Of a DNA stretch of 64,000 bases, positions 25,644 through 34,001 are shown piece by piece. Source of the DNA: Vulcanimicrobiota bacterium (GTDB lineage Bacteria > Vulcanimicrobiota > Xenobia > Xenobiales > JADMJV01); assembly GCA_017307785.1 (NCBI GenBank), contig JAFKGI010000017.1, positions 89,121-153,120 on the forward strand. The letters run 5' to 3'. Each line of letters opens with the position of its first letter. Positions within the stretch are counted from its first letter, which is position 1. The translations under genes were made by a program, and so were the position numbers. The notes beneath the pieces are model-generated. The model searched no databases and had not been told where the DNA came from. It worked only from the letters and a program-made list of their open reading frames with translations.

Positions 25644-25682
25644 CCCCCCGGACCCCAGTTGCAGGCCGCCTGTGGCGGGGTG

Positions 25683-25688
25683 TATCAT
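25683..25688 (+). promoter_or_regulatory. Putative -10 box (TATCAT) for a leaderless mRNA
   Basis: TATCAT ends 6 bases before the ATG at 25695, which places the expected transcription start on or next to the start codon. No Shine-Dalgarno sequence precedes that ATG. Confidence 0.4.
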
Positions 25689-25694
25689 TCCCGA

Positions 25695-27596
25695 ATGGCA
25701 AGGATGAGCCCCAGGCCGGTGAAATGGATCCCCGCGATCGCCGTGCTGGCGGTCCTCAGCAGTCCCGCTAGTTTTGCCGATAGCCTGCTTTCTGACACTG
25801 TTTCGGTTTCCCCCAACGGGCGCTACAAGTTCGTCTTCAGCCCCGGCGGAGGTCAGCAGACCTTCTGGGACGGCCCGACCGAGCTCTGGATGCGGCCTAC
25901 CAACTGGGTCATGTCCGAAGCTGCGGTATCTGATCAAGGCGACCTGGTCATGTGCCGGTGCGGAAGAGACTGGATTGTCTACGGGAAGGGTTTTCAGGAA
26001 TTGGCTCATCCCGCCGAAACTCCCATCCGCTTTGACCTGGATCCTCCCCGCACTTGCTGGACCCGTCAGGGAGCCCTTTACACGGAACTATCGCAAGGCT
26101 CGGTCTACCAAATCAAAAGAGGCCGCTGGAGCCTTTGCCCCGAGGCTTCCTCGTTGCCCCCCTCCATTCGCGAGCATCAGCGAGCCAGAATTTCCGACTT
26201 GCAAATCGCTGCTTTCTTGAAGGGTGAATCGTTCCCCAACTTCACCAATCTGACCACCCGCCAGGTCGTGAACCTTCAGAAGGAAGTAGAGCAAGGCAAC
26301 GCCCGAGCGGGACTGGCTCTGGTCCTGGGCGGACGCCGCCAGGCTCGTAAGCAACTGCTTCACATCGCGGAATTCGGCCGTTACCCCCATGAATGGAACG
26401 CACGGAAGGCGATCCTCCTGTTGGACGGCCCAGCAGCAGCTAAAGAATTAGCGCCCAGTTTGAAAAGCGAACCAGGAGGAGCCGAGGCCGAGTTGTTTTG
26501 CAGGGTGAGTTGCCCGGAGGTCATCCCGAAAATAGTTGAGATGGTCGGCCCGGAAAGATATGAGGCCCGCCGCATCCTGGTCTTCCAGACTGGAGTCGAC
26601 CTGGGTTTCGATTCTGCCGCCTGGAAGCGTTGGTTCGCCCAAAAAGATCCTCAAATTCTGGAGAATTTCCTCGAACCCTCGATTGCTTTGCGCAAAGCCC
26701 AACGGCGAGACAAGTCGTGGGTCCAGAGCTTATTAAAGCGCCCGCGCCTGCTCGCCATCTTCCCATCAGGAACTGGCAGCTCTGAAAAAGTCTTGCTGCA
26801 ATCCGACCGCCTGCTGAGGGTTGCCGGCGGCACGCTCCAGCGCGGTCTAGAATGGGACCTTCATGACGGCCGCCAACTGAGACAGTTGCCTGACACCATA
26901 CCTCCCGCGGCATGGAGCGGTTTTGCCTGGCATCCAGTCCTTGACTACCTGTGGTCTCAAGCCGGGGGCGAAGAAAGCCTCTGGCAAGGGCCCAACTTGA
27001 TTTTCCGAAGCAATAGGAGCCGTAGCGAAGGGACGCGCCCGGCCTGGTTGCCCAAAGGCTTCCGACCCTCTAGCTTCGAAGGTGATGAACTGGAAGGCTC
27101 TGAGGTTTCCACCGATGTTCGCTACCGAATCAGCGACGGCGCTCGCACACTCGTCCGCTATCAAGCCCAGGAAGCCATCAGCCCGGACGGTCGCTATACA
27201 GTCGACCGCTTTATGCCGCTCCATCTGGTCGACCATCAAACCGGTGGTGAAACCACCAGAGAAGACCTGCGCGAACTAGCAGTCTGCTTCAGCCCCGACG
27301 GACGTTTCATCGCGGCCGGAATGTTCGATGAAGTCACTCTGCTCGATGCGACCAACCTCAAAACCCTGCGCACCTTTCTCACTCCGGGCTGGTTCTGCCG
27401 AAAGCTATCCTTCGATCCCACCGGACGGCATATGCTGGTCGAATCTCACACAGCCACCTGCTGGTATGACCTCGAACCCGAACCACCCATCTCCCTGGCC
27501 AACCCCCTGCAGGTCGCCGAGGCCTGGACCGGTTTCCGGCTAGAGAAGGGCGCCCCGCGCTGTCTCACCCCCGAAGAATACTGGAAGCGTCGCTAG
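25695..27596 (+). CDS. Exported protein with WD40-like propeller repeats, 633 aa
   Basis: The N-terminus is a signal peptide (~residues 1-30, ending SSPASFA). Residues ~35-130 and ~380-610 contain propeller-like phrases: TVSVSPNGRYKFVFSPGG, QEAISPDGRYTVDRF, CFSPDGRFIAAGM and SFDPTGRHMLVES. A helical, HEAT-like insert separates them (~180-330). The function is unknown. No Shine-Dalgarno sequence precedes ATG 25695; ATG 25704 is also possible. Third-position GC is lower and codon use is less biased than in the surrounding core genes, which suggests an accessory gene. Confidence 0.6.
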   Translation: MARMSPRPVKWIPAIAVLAVLSSPASFADSLLSDTVSVSPNGRYKFVFSPGGGQQTFWDGPTELWMRPTNWVMSEAAVSDQGDLVMCRCGRDWIVYGKGFQELAHPAETPIRFDLDPPRTCWTRQGALYTELSQGSVYQIKRGRWSLCPEASSLPPSIREHQRARISDLQIAAFLKGESFPNFTNLTTRQVVNLQKEVEQGNARAGLALVLGGRRQARKQLLHIAEFGRYPHEWNARKAILLLDGPAAAKELAPSLKSEPGGAEAELFCRVSCPEVIPKIVEMVGPERYEARRILVFQTGVDLGFDSAAWKRWFAQKDPQILENFLEPSIALRKAQRRDKSWVQSLLKRPRLLAIFPSGTGSSEKVLLQSDRLLRVAGGTLQRGLEWDLHDGRQLRQLPDTIPPAAWSGFAWHPVLDYLWSQAGGEESLWQGPNLIFRSNRSRSEGTRPAWLPKGFRPSSFEGDELEGSEVSTDVRYRISDGARTLVRYQAQEAISPDGRYTVDRFMPLHLVDHQTGGETTREDLRELAVCFSPDGRFIAAGMFDEVTLLDATNLKTLRTFLTPGWFCRKLSFDPTGRHMLVESHTATCWYDLEPEPPISLANPLQVAEAWTGFRLEKGAPRCLTPEEYWKRR

Positions 27597-27642
27597 AGCT
27601 CTACCCGGGCTTAGACCGTAAGCAAGCTGCCTACCTGTCCCG

Positions 27643-27658
27643 ACGCCCCGCACGGGGC
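27643..27658. repeat. Dispersed GC palindrome, copy 3
   Basis: ACGCCCCGCACGGGGC, 47 bases after the previous stop codon and 50 bases before the next start. It is truncated relative to the other copies at its right end (followed by ATCC). Confidence 0.7.
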
Positions 27659-27707
27659 ATCCGAATTGTTGGCCGCTTCAGGGGGGCATTCCCGATCAAA
27701 GCGAAAC

Positions 27708-28145
27708 ATGGCCCTTATGAATCGTAGGATGCTGGATGGCTTGTGGATGACGGCCCTGTTGAGCGCTTGCGCCCTGGGCTTCTATCCTGTGCACGCAGCA
27801 CCTGATGCGCTCGATGGCTCCGTTATAGGACGGCGCCCCGCCAAGTTCGTTGGAAACAGCACCTTGATCGTAACCTCAGCGGATAAGATCGACTGCATCG
27901 AAGAAGAGCTTACGATGGGTAAATTCATCGACCCCTCGCGCAATTGCCCTGGGCCTCATCGTCAAGAAATTCTCCTGGAGTATGCCCCGGCAGCAGAGGT
28001 TATGGCTGCCCTACAAGCTCGATACAAAGACGCGAAATTCATTCCGCACCCCACTCTGAACGGTTTTTACGTCACAGGCAATCGCGGCGAGATTCTGCAA
28101 ATGAAGAGCGACGTGCCGAAGCTCGACCTGCCCGCGGTTCCATGA
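27708..28145 (+). CDS. Small exported secretin_N (NolW-like) domain protein
   Basis: A hydrophobic N-terminus (LWMTALLSACALGFYPVHAA) suggests export. The remaining ~110 residues resemble a split NolW domain: NSTLIVTSADKIDCIEEEL, and EYAPAAEVMAALQARYKDAKFIPHP followed by NGFYVTGNRGEILQMKSDV. The last stretch closely parallels FLPHLGNGFYAVGVRGDLARLES in the protein at 24784-25551, so the two are paralogous. At 145 aa it contains no pore. Starts at ATG 27708, 27717 and 27729 are all possible. The stop overlaps the next ATG. Confidence 0.6.
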   Translation: MALMNRRMLDGLWMTALLSACALGFYPVHAAPDALDGSVIGRRPAKFVGNSTLIVTSADKIDCIEEELTMGKFIDPSRNCPGPHRQEILLEYAPAAEVMAALQARYKDAKFIPHPTLNGFYVTGNRGEILQMKSDVPKLDLPAVP

Positions 28146-29716
28146 GCAAAGAAGACCTTGCCGATCTTCTTAGGAAAATTCAGGACAACGAAGCGCTTCT
28201 GGCCCGGGAGGATCCCCCCGAATATGCCCAGCCCGCCTGTCCGGACCAGATCTTCGCCAACGGAACGGGCCAAATCACCGTCCGCTCCTTTCTGCATCAT
28301 CCCTACCAGGCCCGATTGGTCAAAGAAGGTTTGCTTGAGAAACTCGTGGAGGAACTCCGAGACTATCCGGAACTTGCGGGCAAAACTCTGCTGGCGCTGG
28401 TTCGCCCGCGCTACAACCAGGCCTACATGGATCGACCCGACGACAGTTCCAGTAAGAATCACTTTTTACTGGAGATCGGCTGGGGACTGCCGACCAGCGC
28501 CCCCCTCGATGTGGTTTACGAATACGAGTTTCTCTATCACCCGATCTACCCGCACGAGCGATTTCAGCGAATGGCCAGCGAGGCAAGATACACTTGGAGA
28601 CCCGACTGCCCGGGCGAAGACCTGGAGCAGCGGCTTCTAGACTGCGGGGTCCTCAAAGAAATCGTGCCTTCCAACCCTCCCGACTCTCGCCTCCTCCAAT
28701 TGAGCATGGTGGGAGCCCTCGATCTGCCCGAATTTGTCCCCTTGGAGAAGCAGGGTCATGTTCTGCGTGTCGCTATTGGAGAGCCAGCCTCCTTTCCTAC
28801 CGACCTGGCTGCCTGGGCCGACTCCCGCAGAGTTGTCGAGCCGGTGCTGGTCAGAGATCGTCAACAGTTGCAGACATTTCGAGACCATCTCTATCGCGGC
28901 TTTAGCGCGCGAAAAAGCGTCGAACTCCAGGGCTTCCAACCCGCGGCCAACTCGAATCTGGTTGAGATCTCGGAGAATGAAATCTCCCGATTTCTGACCC
29001 CGATTCGAAAAGAAGATCACTATCACCTGAATATTTTCGATGGGAGAAAATGGAATCTCGATTTTTGCATCAGCCGTTCCAGTATAGTGATTTCCGTCGC
29101 CCTATTTGGTGGCAATTTACACGGCACGCCCGAACCAGGTGTCTTCGATCAATTGGAAAGCCTTGCCCGGGATGAATTGATCTGGCGTCCCAATCCGGGT
29201 CATTGGGGATGGGGCGGAGAAACCTGGACCCTTCGTCGTGGTGGGCAGGTGCCACGGGAAGTCTCCCTCTGGTCTCCAGACGCGTGTCCGCTGGTCGAAT
29301 TCGGCCTCACCTTCATGCGCCTGGCCGGGCTGGAACTGGATGTCCGTCGCACCGTGCGCTGGCGTAAGGCCTCCAAGCCAATGCCGGCAACAGCCATGGC
29401 CAAAATTCAGAAAGTGGTCGGCAGCTTGACACGCCAAGATTGGAAAAAGCTCGCCGCCCTGGGGGCCTGTCACCGTGTCTCCGTGCAAGACTTGCAGCGA
29501 GTTTTGGCAGAAGCCGCAGTCGAGCTCACAGAGCATCCCGAATCCGCCTGGCCCGCTTGCATGCAGGTCCACCCGACGTCCGACGCCGACCAGTGGCTGG
29601 TCGACGTAAGCATGTGGAGTCTACAGGGCAAAACGGATTTAGCCCTCAGGCTATCCGTCATCCAGATCACCGAAGAGCACCTGGGAGTCGTCATCAGCGA
29701 CATAAGGGGAGTCTAA
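28142..29716 (+). CDS. Unknown cytoplasmic protein, 524 aa
   Basis: I do not recognise a family. There is no signal peptide. The sequence is mixed alpha/beta with acidic stretches and many Trp. The last ~90 residues (AWPACMQVHPTSDADQWLVDVSMWSLQGKTDLALRLSV) look like a small separate domain of the kind seen at the end of bacterial polymorphic toxin/immunity proteins, but this is only an impression. The ATG overlaps the stop of the secretin_N-domain gene, and the next gene begins 8 bases after the stop. Codon use is less biased than in the flanking core genes. Confidence 0.55.
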   Translation: MSKEDLADLLRKIQDNEALLAREDPPEYAQPACPDQIFANGTGQITVRSFLHHPYQARLVKEGLLEKLVEELRDYPELAGKTLLALVRPRYNQAYMDRPDDSSSKNHFLLEIGWGLPTSAPLDVVYEYEFLYHPIYPHERFQRMASEARYTWRPDCPGEDLEQRLLDCGVLKEIVPSNPPDSRLLQLSMVGALDLPEFVPLEKQGHVLRVAIGEPASFPTDLAAWADSRRVVEPVLVRDRQQLQTFRDHLYRGFSARKSVELQGFQPAANSNLVEISENEISRFLTPIRKEDHYHLNIFDGRKWNLDFCISRSSIVISVALFGGNLHGTPEPGVFDQLESLARDELIWRPNPGHWGWGGETWTLRRGGQVPREVSLWSPDACPLVEFGLTFMRLAGLELDVRRTVRWRKASKPMPATAMAKIQKVVGSLTRQDWKKLAALGACHRVSVQDLQRVLAEAAVELTEHPESAWPACMQVHPTSDADQWLVDVSMWSLQGKTDLALRLSVIQITEEHLGVVISDIRGV

Positions 29717-29724
29717 AGATTTCA

Positions 29725-30231
29725 ATGGCACATTTCGAAGACATGAGTCGTTGCAGCTACTTTGACTATTTGGAACCAGCGGGGAATCTCATCGCCGTAG
29801 GATGGTTGGACCATCTCCATCCATTTGCAGCCGGTGTTGTTGCACCCTCCGTCATGGCTCGACTGATTTACTTGCTAAGGGACCCGTGGGATCCAGGAAA
29901 CTACTGGGGTTCTCATATGTGTGAGATCTGTCGGCCCCAAGGCATCATTTTGAGGCCGGATGCCAGCCGAGAAGAGATCGCGGAGGAGTTGGGTCGGGAG
30001 CAAAGCCAATTTCCTGAAATTCCGGGCTTGGGGCTTACCAACCTCTTCATTCCCGCGCCTGGAAGCCTGGATGTTTACGTCGCGCCGAGTCTGGTGGTGC
30101 ACTACATAAAATACCACCAGTACAGTCCTCCTTTACCATTCCAGGAAGCTCTCATGAAGTGCCCCGAAATGAAATCGCCTGCCTACCTAAGCGACATGCG
30201 CTCCCGAGGACTGGGCCAAGCAGAACATTAA
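29725..30231 (+). CDS. DUF7919-like protein, 168 aa
   Basis: The whole length matches a pattern I know from a widespread uncharacterised family (I believe it is catalogued as DUF7919): a start like MAHFEDMSRCSYFDY, AVGWLDHLHPF, a central CEIC, NLFIPAPGSLDVYVAPSLVVHYIKYHQYSPP and a final MRSRGLG. Family members are often found singly or next to immunity-like genes; their role is unknown. There is no signal peptide. It follows the 524-aa unknown gene by 8 bases and is probably co-transcribed. Confidence 0.65.
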   Translation: MAHFEDMSRCSYFDYLEPAGNLIAVGWLDHLHPFAAGVVAPSVMARLIYLLRDPWDPGNYWGSHMCEICRPQGIILRPDASREEIAEELGREQSQFPEIPGLGLTNLFIPAPGSLDVYVAPSLVVHYIKYHQYSPPLPFQEALMKCPEMKSPAYLSDMRSRGLGQAEH

Positions 30232-30242
30232 CCCGGCAACCT

Positions 30243-30764
30243 CTACGGTTCAGCAGCGACGGCTGCAACCAGTTCGCTCGTGCTGTCCAGCTGGGATTCT
30301 TGCCCAACTGCACAAAAGCCCTGGTTGTCCTGGTGGACGAACACGACAAGGTCTGGATACCGGACGCGCAGGTAGCTAGCCCAAGCCTTGGCCGGGACCT
30401 TTCCCGTCGGATATTCTCGAACCACCGTACCGCATCCCGAAACTGGAGGCCGGTCCAGCAGCGGAACCAAATTCTTAATGGCGAACACCTGCCGTACGTA
30501 TGGCGACCTCAGGCCATAATTTTCTGAGGGCATCCCTCGCTCCAAAAGATAGGCTGCATATTCCAAAGCGGCAGGTTGACTACCGGGCTCAAAATAGAAG
30601 CCATTCAACCTGGGGATCAGGACGAGGTGGACGAGAGGGTAGCGAGCTTCGAGTAGCTCCTTGCCCGATTCGGCCGCCAGGTGTTCGAACAAAGCCTCAA
30701 GTCGAGAACTCCCTAGTGCAGGCACCGCCAGCACCAAAAGCGCCCAAAGAAAACGACGAATCAA
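30243..30764 (-). CDS. Exported double NolW-like domain protein, 173 aa
   Basis: The start is a TTG at 30764, decided by a strong GGAGGAG two bases upstream and by the signal peptide it opens (LIRRFLWALLVLAVPALGSS). Two halves each resemble a NolW/secretin_N domain: LVHLVLIPRLNGFYFEPGSQPAALEYAAYLLERG and LVVFVHQDNQGFCAVGQESQLDSTSELVAAV. This makes it the third member of a local family of pore-less secretin-domain proteins. It diverges from the HNH gene, 61 bases away. Confidence 0.6.
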   Translation of the reverse strand: MIRRFLWALLVLAVPALGSSRLEALFEHLAAESGKELLEARYPLVHLVLIPRLNGFYFEPGSQPAALEYAAYLLERGMPSENYGLRSPYVRQVFAIKNLVPLLDRPPVSGCGTVVREYPTGKVPAKAWASYLRVRYPDLVVFVHQDNQGFCAVGQESQLDSTSELVAAVAAEP

Positions 30765-30788
30765 TTCTCCTCCATAATCCAGAAATAC

Positions 30789-30819
30789 TTGACACAAATA
30801 CGTGAACATCGAATACAAT
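30789..30819 (+). promoter_or_regulatory. Near-consensus promoter of the HNH gene
   Basis: TTGACA (30789-30794) and TACAAT (30814-30819) are separated by 19 bases. The -10 ends 6 bases before ATG 30826, so transcription would start at the start codon, giving a leaderless mRNA. Confidence 0.6.
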
Positions 30820-30825
30820 CGAAGA

Positions 30826-31923
30826 ATGGAACTCGATCCCGTCTCCCTCACCCTCGAAGAATTACTACAAATGGACCCCCTGGCCCTTCACCATCTCGCC
30901 AAGAAATCCGCCGGTACCCTCACCCGCCACCACGCGCTGATCGGCCGCATCCTGCTGGCCATCGAACGGACTGGAGCCTACCTCGACCACGGATGCTCCG
31001 GCGGTGTCCACTACGCCATCATGCAATTGGGCCTCCCCATAAAAAGGGCCCGGCTGCTCATTCGCGTCGCTCTCGAATTAGAAAACCTCCCACATTTACA
31101 ATATCTCGCCAATCACGGAGAAATCGAATGGTCCAAACTCCGAGAAATCGTGCGAGTCGCCACTGTCGAGAGCGAACGAGAATGGGCAAAGCTTTGCACC
31201 GACCACACCTACGCCCAAATCGAAGGCCTCGTCGCCCGCTCCCAACGGGGCGAAATTCCCACCGACCGAAACCAGCCGGGCGCCCCCCGCAGCCAACTCC
31301 GCTGTCACTTCGACCCCGATCAGATGGCCGTCCTCGAACGCGGCCTTCAGGCCCTGTGCCAACAAACCGGTCGTGCCCTCTCCATGGCCGAGGCCATCGA
31401 GCTCCTTTTTGCCGAGAAACTCTCTGCCCAACCCATCCAAGACGACGAACAACTCCAACGTGTCCGCCAGGAAGCCCTCAAAGATCTGCATTGGACCGAC
31501 CTCCTCAATGCCGAAACCGAAACCAACGAACACATCCATATCGTCAACCCCAGATCCCGAGTCCCCAGCAAGGCCCAGCGCCGCAAGATCCTGCGCCGGG
31601 ACGGCTACTGCTGCGCCGTCCCGGGCTGCCCTAACACCCTCTGGCTCGAAGTGCACCACATCATCTTCTACGCCGACGGCGGCCTCACCAAGCCCGACAA
31701 CCTCATCACCCTGTGCAGCCGCTGCCACCAGCACCTCCACGATGGACACCTCACCATCGATAATCACGCCCCGCACGGGGCGCGCTTCCTCAATCGCTTC
31801 GGCAAAGACATCCGCCACGAAAGAATCCTGGAAACCGCCTTCTGGCTCGATATCTGGTGCGGTTGGCGAGACGATAAATACTATTCTCGCTACCCCCGCG
31901 CCCGCGACGCCCTGGCCGCCTGA
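30826..31923 (+). CDS. HNH endonuclease of the DUF222/13E12 type
   Basis: The N-terminal two thirds is the helical DUF222-like region. The HNH nuclease module follows at ~245-305: a Zn ribbon (CAVPGCPN, then CSRCHQHLH) and LEVHHIIFYADGG with the catalytic His. Proteins of this type are often present in many copies per genome and are thought to behave like mobile or homing genes; that is family knowledge, and nothing here proves mobility. Uniquely, codons for APHGARF near residues 315-322 are formed by a copy of the dispersed GC palindrome. ATG 30826 lacks a ribosome site and appears leaderless. Confidence 0.85.
   Translation: MELDPVSLTLEELLQMDPLALHHLAKKSAGTLTRHHALIGRILLAIERTGAYLDHGCSGGVHYAIMQLGLPIKRARLLIRVALELENLPHLQYLANHGEIEWSKLREIVRVATVESEREWAKLCTDHTYAQIEGLVARSQRGEIPTDRNQPGAPRSQLRCHFDPDQMAVLERGLQALCQQTGRALSMAEAIELLFAEKLSAQPIQDDEQLQRVRQEALKDLHWTDLLNAETETNEHIHIVNPRSRVPSKAQRRKILRRDGYCCAVPGCPNTLWLEVHHIIFYADGGLTKPDNLITLCSRCHQHLHDGHLTIDNHAPHGARFLNRFGKDIRHERILETAFWLDIWCGWRDDKYYSRYPRARDALAA
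31766..31793. repeat. Dispersed GC palindrome, copy 4, inside the HNH gene
   Basis: ACGCCCCGCACGGGGCGC plus GCTTCCTCAA, identical over 28 bases to the copy at 25616-25643. It is the only copy in the window that lies in coding sequence, and it is translated in frame. Confidence 0.75.
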
Positions 31924-31945
31924 CGCTGATAGGCCAGCCAGGGTG

Positions 31946-32632
31946 CTACGCGTCGGGGGAATCCGACACCGCCGGCCGACGCCAGGCGAAGTAGACGCAT
32001 CCAACGTACAGCAACAAAAGGGGAATGGCGGCATACCAGGACAGCACGGTGATCAGAATCAACACCGCGTAGGCTCCGTCATTGGGCGTGCCCTCGCGAC
32101 CCAGTCCCCCCATAATCTCAAAAACTGCCCGTTCCAGGTTCAGAATCGTCAGCACATTCACGATTGCCGCCAACGGCAGCAGGCCCCCGCAAAGAATTGC
32201 CACGGGTCGCAGACCGCCCAATCGTCGCAGGTAGAACAGCAAAAGGGCGACTCGCCAGGAAGCCACCAGAAGAAGAAACCACACGTTGACCGAAGTTGCC
32301 TGGCTCATCGTCAGAAATCGCTCGACTGGAATCGCATAAAGAGCCGCCGGGGGAGCGGTCAGGGTGACGAAGGTCACGACCCGGAGCCACGACCAGTGAT
32401 GCGGACGCAGCGGACCCATCACCATCCACAGCAGCGAGCCCATAACGAACACATAGGCAAGTGAGCCCAGCCCAAGATGTTGAAACCACTGTGCGCCCGG
32501 ATCGTCCCACCAGCGGCCCATTCCCACCAGCCAGGTGCAAAAGATTCCGAAGGCCAGGAAACGCCCGCCGCACATTTCCACCAACTCTTGCTCGCTGGCA
32601 CGGAAAGTCAGCAGTCGAAAGCAACTTCTCAC
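31946..32632 (-). CDS. Polytopic membrane protein, 228 aa
   Basis: About six hydrophobic segments are visible, for example LAYVFVMGSLLWMVM, VVTFVTLTAPPAALYAI, VNVWFLLLVASWRVALLLFYL, VAILCGGLLPLAAIVNVL and ILITVLSWYAAIPLLLLYVG. I recognise no family. GTG start overlaps the stop of the B12-type radical SAM gene in a GTGA, so the two are co-translated, and the protein may hold or transport that enzyme's product. Confidence 0.7.
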   Translation of the reverse strand: MRSCFRLLTFRASEQELVEMCGGRFLAFGIFCTWLVGMGRWWDDPGAQWFQHLGLGSLAYVFVMGSLLWMVMGPLRPHHWSWLRVVTFVTLTAPPAALYAIPVERFLTMSQATSVNVWFLLLVASWRVALLLFYLRRLGGLRPVAILCGGLLPLAAIVNVLTILNLERAVFEIMGGLGREGTPNDGAYAVLILITVLSWYAAIPLLLLYVGCVYFAWRRPAVSDSPDA

Positions 32633-33954
32633 GCCGACCGCCGATCTCTACGGCACTGCCGAAAGATCCCGGCCCGCCGAGCCCTGGCGCTTTCCGTGTA
32701 GGTGCTGGTCATCAAATCCATAAAACCGGCCTCCAGTTCTTCAGGTCCCATATTCTTCGGTCGGAACGTCACGTCAAAGAGCGTGCATTGTTCCCAATAG
32801 ACGGACTTGAGCAAACGATCCTCCCGGCGCAGACGGCGCTCCAGGGCCGTGCCCGGAAAAGGCGTCAACAAAGTGATCTGCACTTCGGCCAGGGATGAGC
32901 TGGCAAGATACTCGCGCATTACTTCAAAGCTGGATGGAGTATGGCTATCCAGACCCAGAATGAAACACCCATTGACCGAGATTCCATAGGACTGGATCTT
33001 ATCAATCTTGCGCTGATAAGCCTCGAACTGGTCGTATTTCCAATTCCGGCTATCCAAATGCTGAAGAGCCTCGGGCTCGGCAGCCTCCAGGCCGATCAAA
33101 AGTTGGGCACAGTTGGAACGGGCCAAAATTTCCAGCAACTCCTCATCGTCCGCCACCGAAATGTCGCATTCACTGAACCACTTCAGCGGATACTCCGCAA
33201 GCAACTCGGCCAGGGAGCGACCCCAGGGCTTACTCACGAAAGTATTGTCGTCGGCCAACTCCAGAAAGGGACGCGGCCATAACTCCAAGATACGCTCGAC
33301 CTCGGCGCGGATGCGCTCTAAAGGCTTCTTCTTATAAAAGCTGAGCATTCGTGAGGCCGCGCAGAACTCGCAGTCCAGAGGACAGCCTCTGGTGGTCTGC
33401 AGCGTCAACCGATTGTAATTCTCCAGCCGCAGGAGCTCATAAGCGGGTAGGGGAGACTCGCTTAAATGGTAATCGCGCCGACTGCGGGATTGCGAATTGT
33501 AGACCGGTTGGAGCCTGCCTGCCTGATAGTCTTGCAACAACTCGGCCCAGACAGGCTCTCCTTCTCCCACCACCAGCGCATCCGCGTGGGCCTGCGCTTC
33601 CCAGGGCAAAGCCGTGACATGCAATCCTCCCAGCACGACCGTCCCACCATAGCCGCGAATCAAATCGGCAATTCGATACGCCTCTAAAATTCTGGCCGTC
33701 AAAGCAGAAATCGCCACCAGATCAAAACCTTGCTGCTCGATCCAGAGCAACTCCGATTCCCCCACCGCATCAAAGTCCCGATAAACTACCTCCCAATTCG
33801 GAGGCGTTAGCGCGGCCAGAGTCAGCAGCCCGAGGCTCGGAAGCGATGCGATAACCTGACTGCGCTCCACAAATCCTGGCAAAGTAAGCCCGAGTTCCAA
33901 CAAAGCCTGATTGTAGACCCGGACACCACTCAGCGCGGCCAATAGCAGTTTCAC
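32629..33954 (-). CDS. B12-binding-domain radical SAM protein
   Basis: Residues ~40-150 form a cobalamin-binding-like Rossmann domain (SLGLLTLAALTP, ISALTARILEAY, VVLGGLHVTALPWEAQAHADALVVGEGE). The radical SAM core follows with Cys motif TTRGCPLDCEFCAAS, ELADDNTFVSKPWG, LLIGLEAAEPEAL and a C-terminal ITLLTPFPGTALERRL. Members methylate or otherwise modify lipids, peptides and secondary metabolites; the substrate cannot be told from sequence. The classic DxHxxG base-off cobalamin motif is not evident. GTG start at 33954 has AAAGGGGG just upstream. It overlaps the membrane protein gene downstream. Confidence 0.88.
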   Translation of the reverse strand: MKLLLAALSGVRVYNQALLELGLTLPGFVERSQVIASLPSLGLLTLAALTPPNWEVVYRDFDAVGESELLWIEQQGFDLVAISALTARILEAYRIADLIRGYGGTVVLGGLHVTALPWEAQAHADALVVGEGEPVWAELLQDYQAGRLQPVYNSQSRSRRDYHLSESPLPAYELLRLENYNRLTLQTTRGCPLDCEFCAASRMLSFYKKKPLERIRAEVERILELWPRPFLELADDNTFVSKPWGRSLAELLAEYPLKWFSECDISVADDEELLEILARSNCAQLLIGLEAAEPEALQHLDSRNWKYDQFEAYQRKIDKIQSYGISVNGCFILGLDSHTPSSFEVMREYLASSSLAEVQITLLTPFPGTALERRLRREDRLLKSVYWEQCTLFDVTFRPKNMGPEELEAGFMDLMTSTYTESARARRAGIFRQCRRDRRSA

Positions 33955-34001
33955 CCCCTTTCATTCGCAGCCACCCAACCACAGGCCTACCTGAAATTGG
34001 A

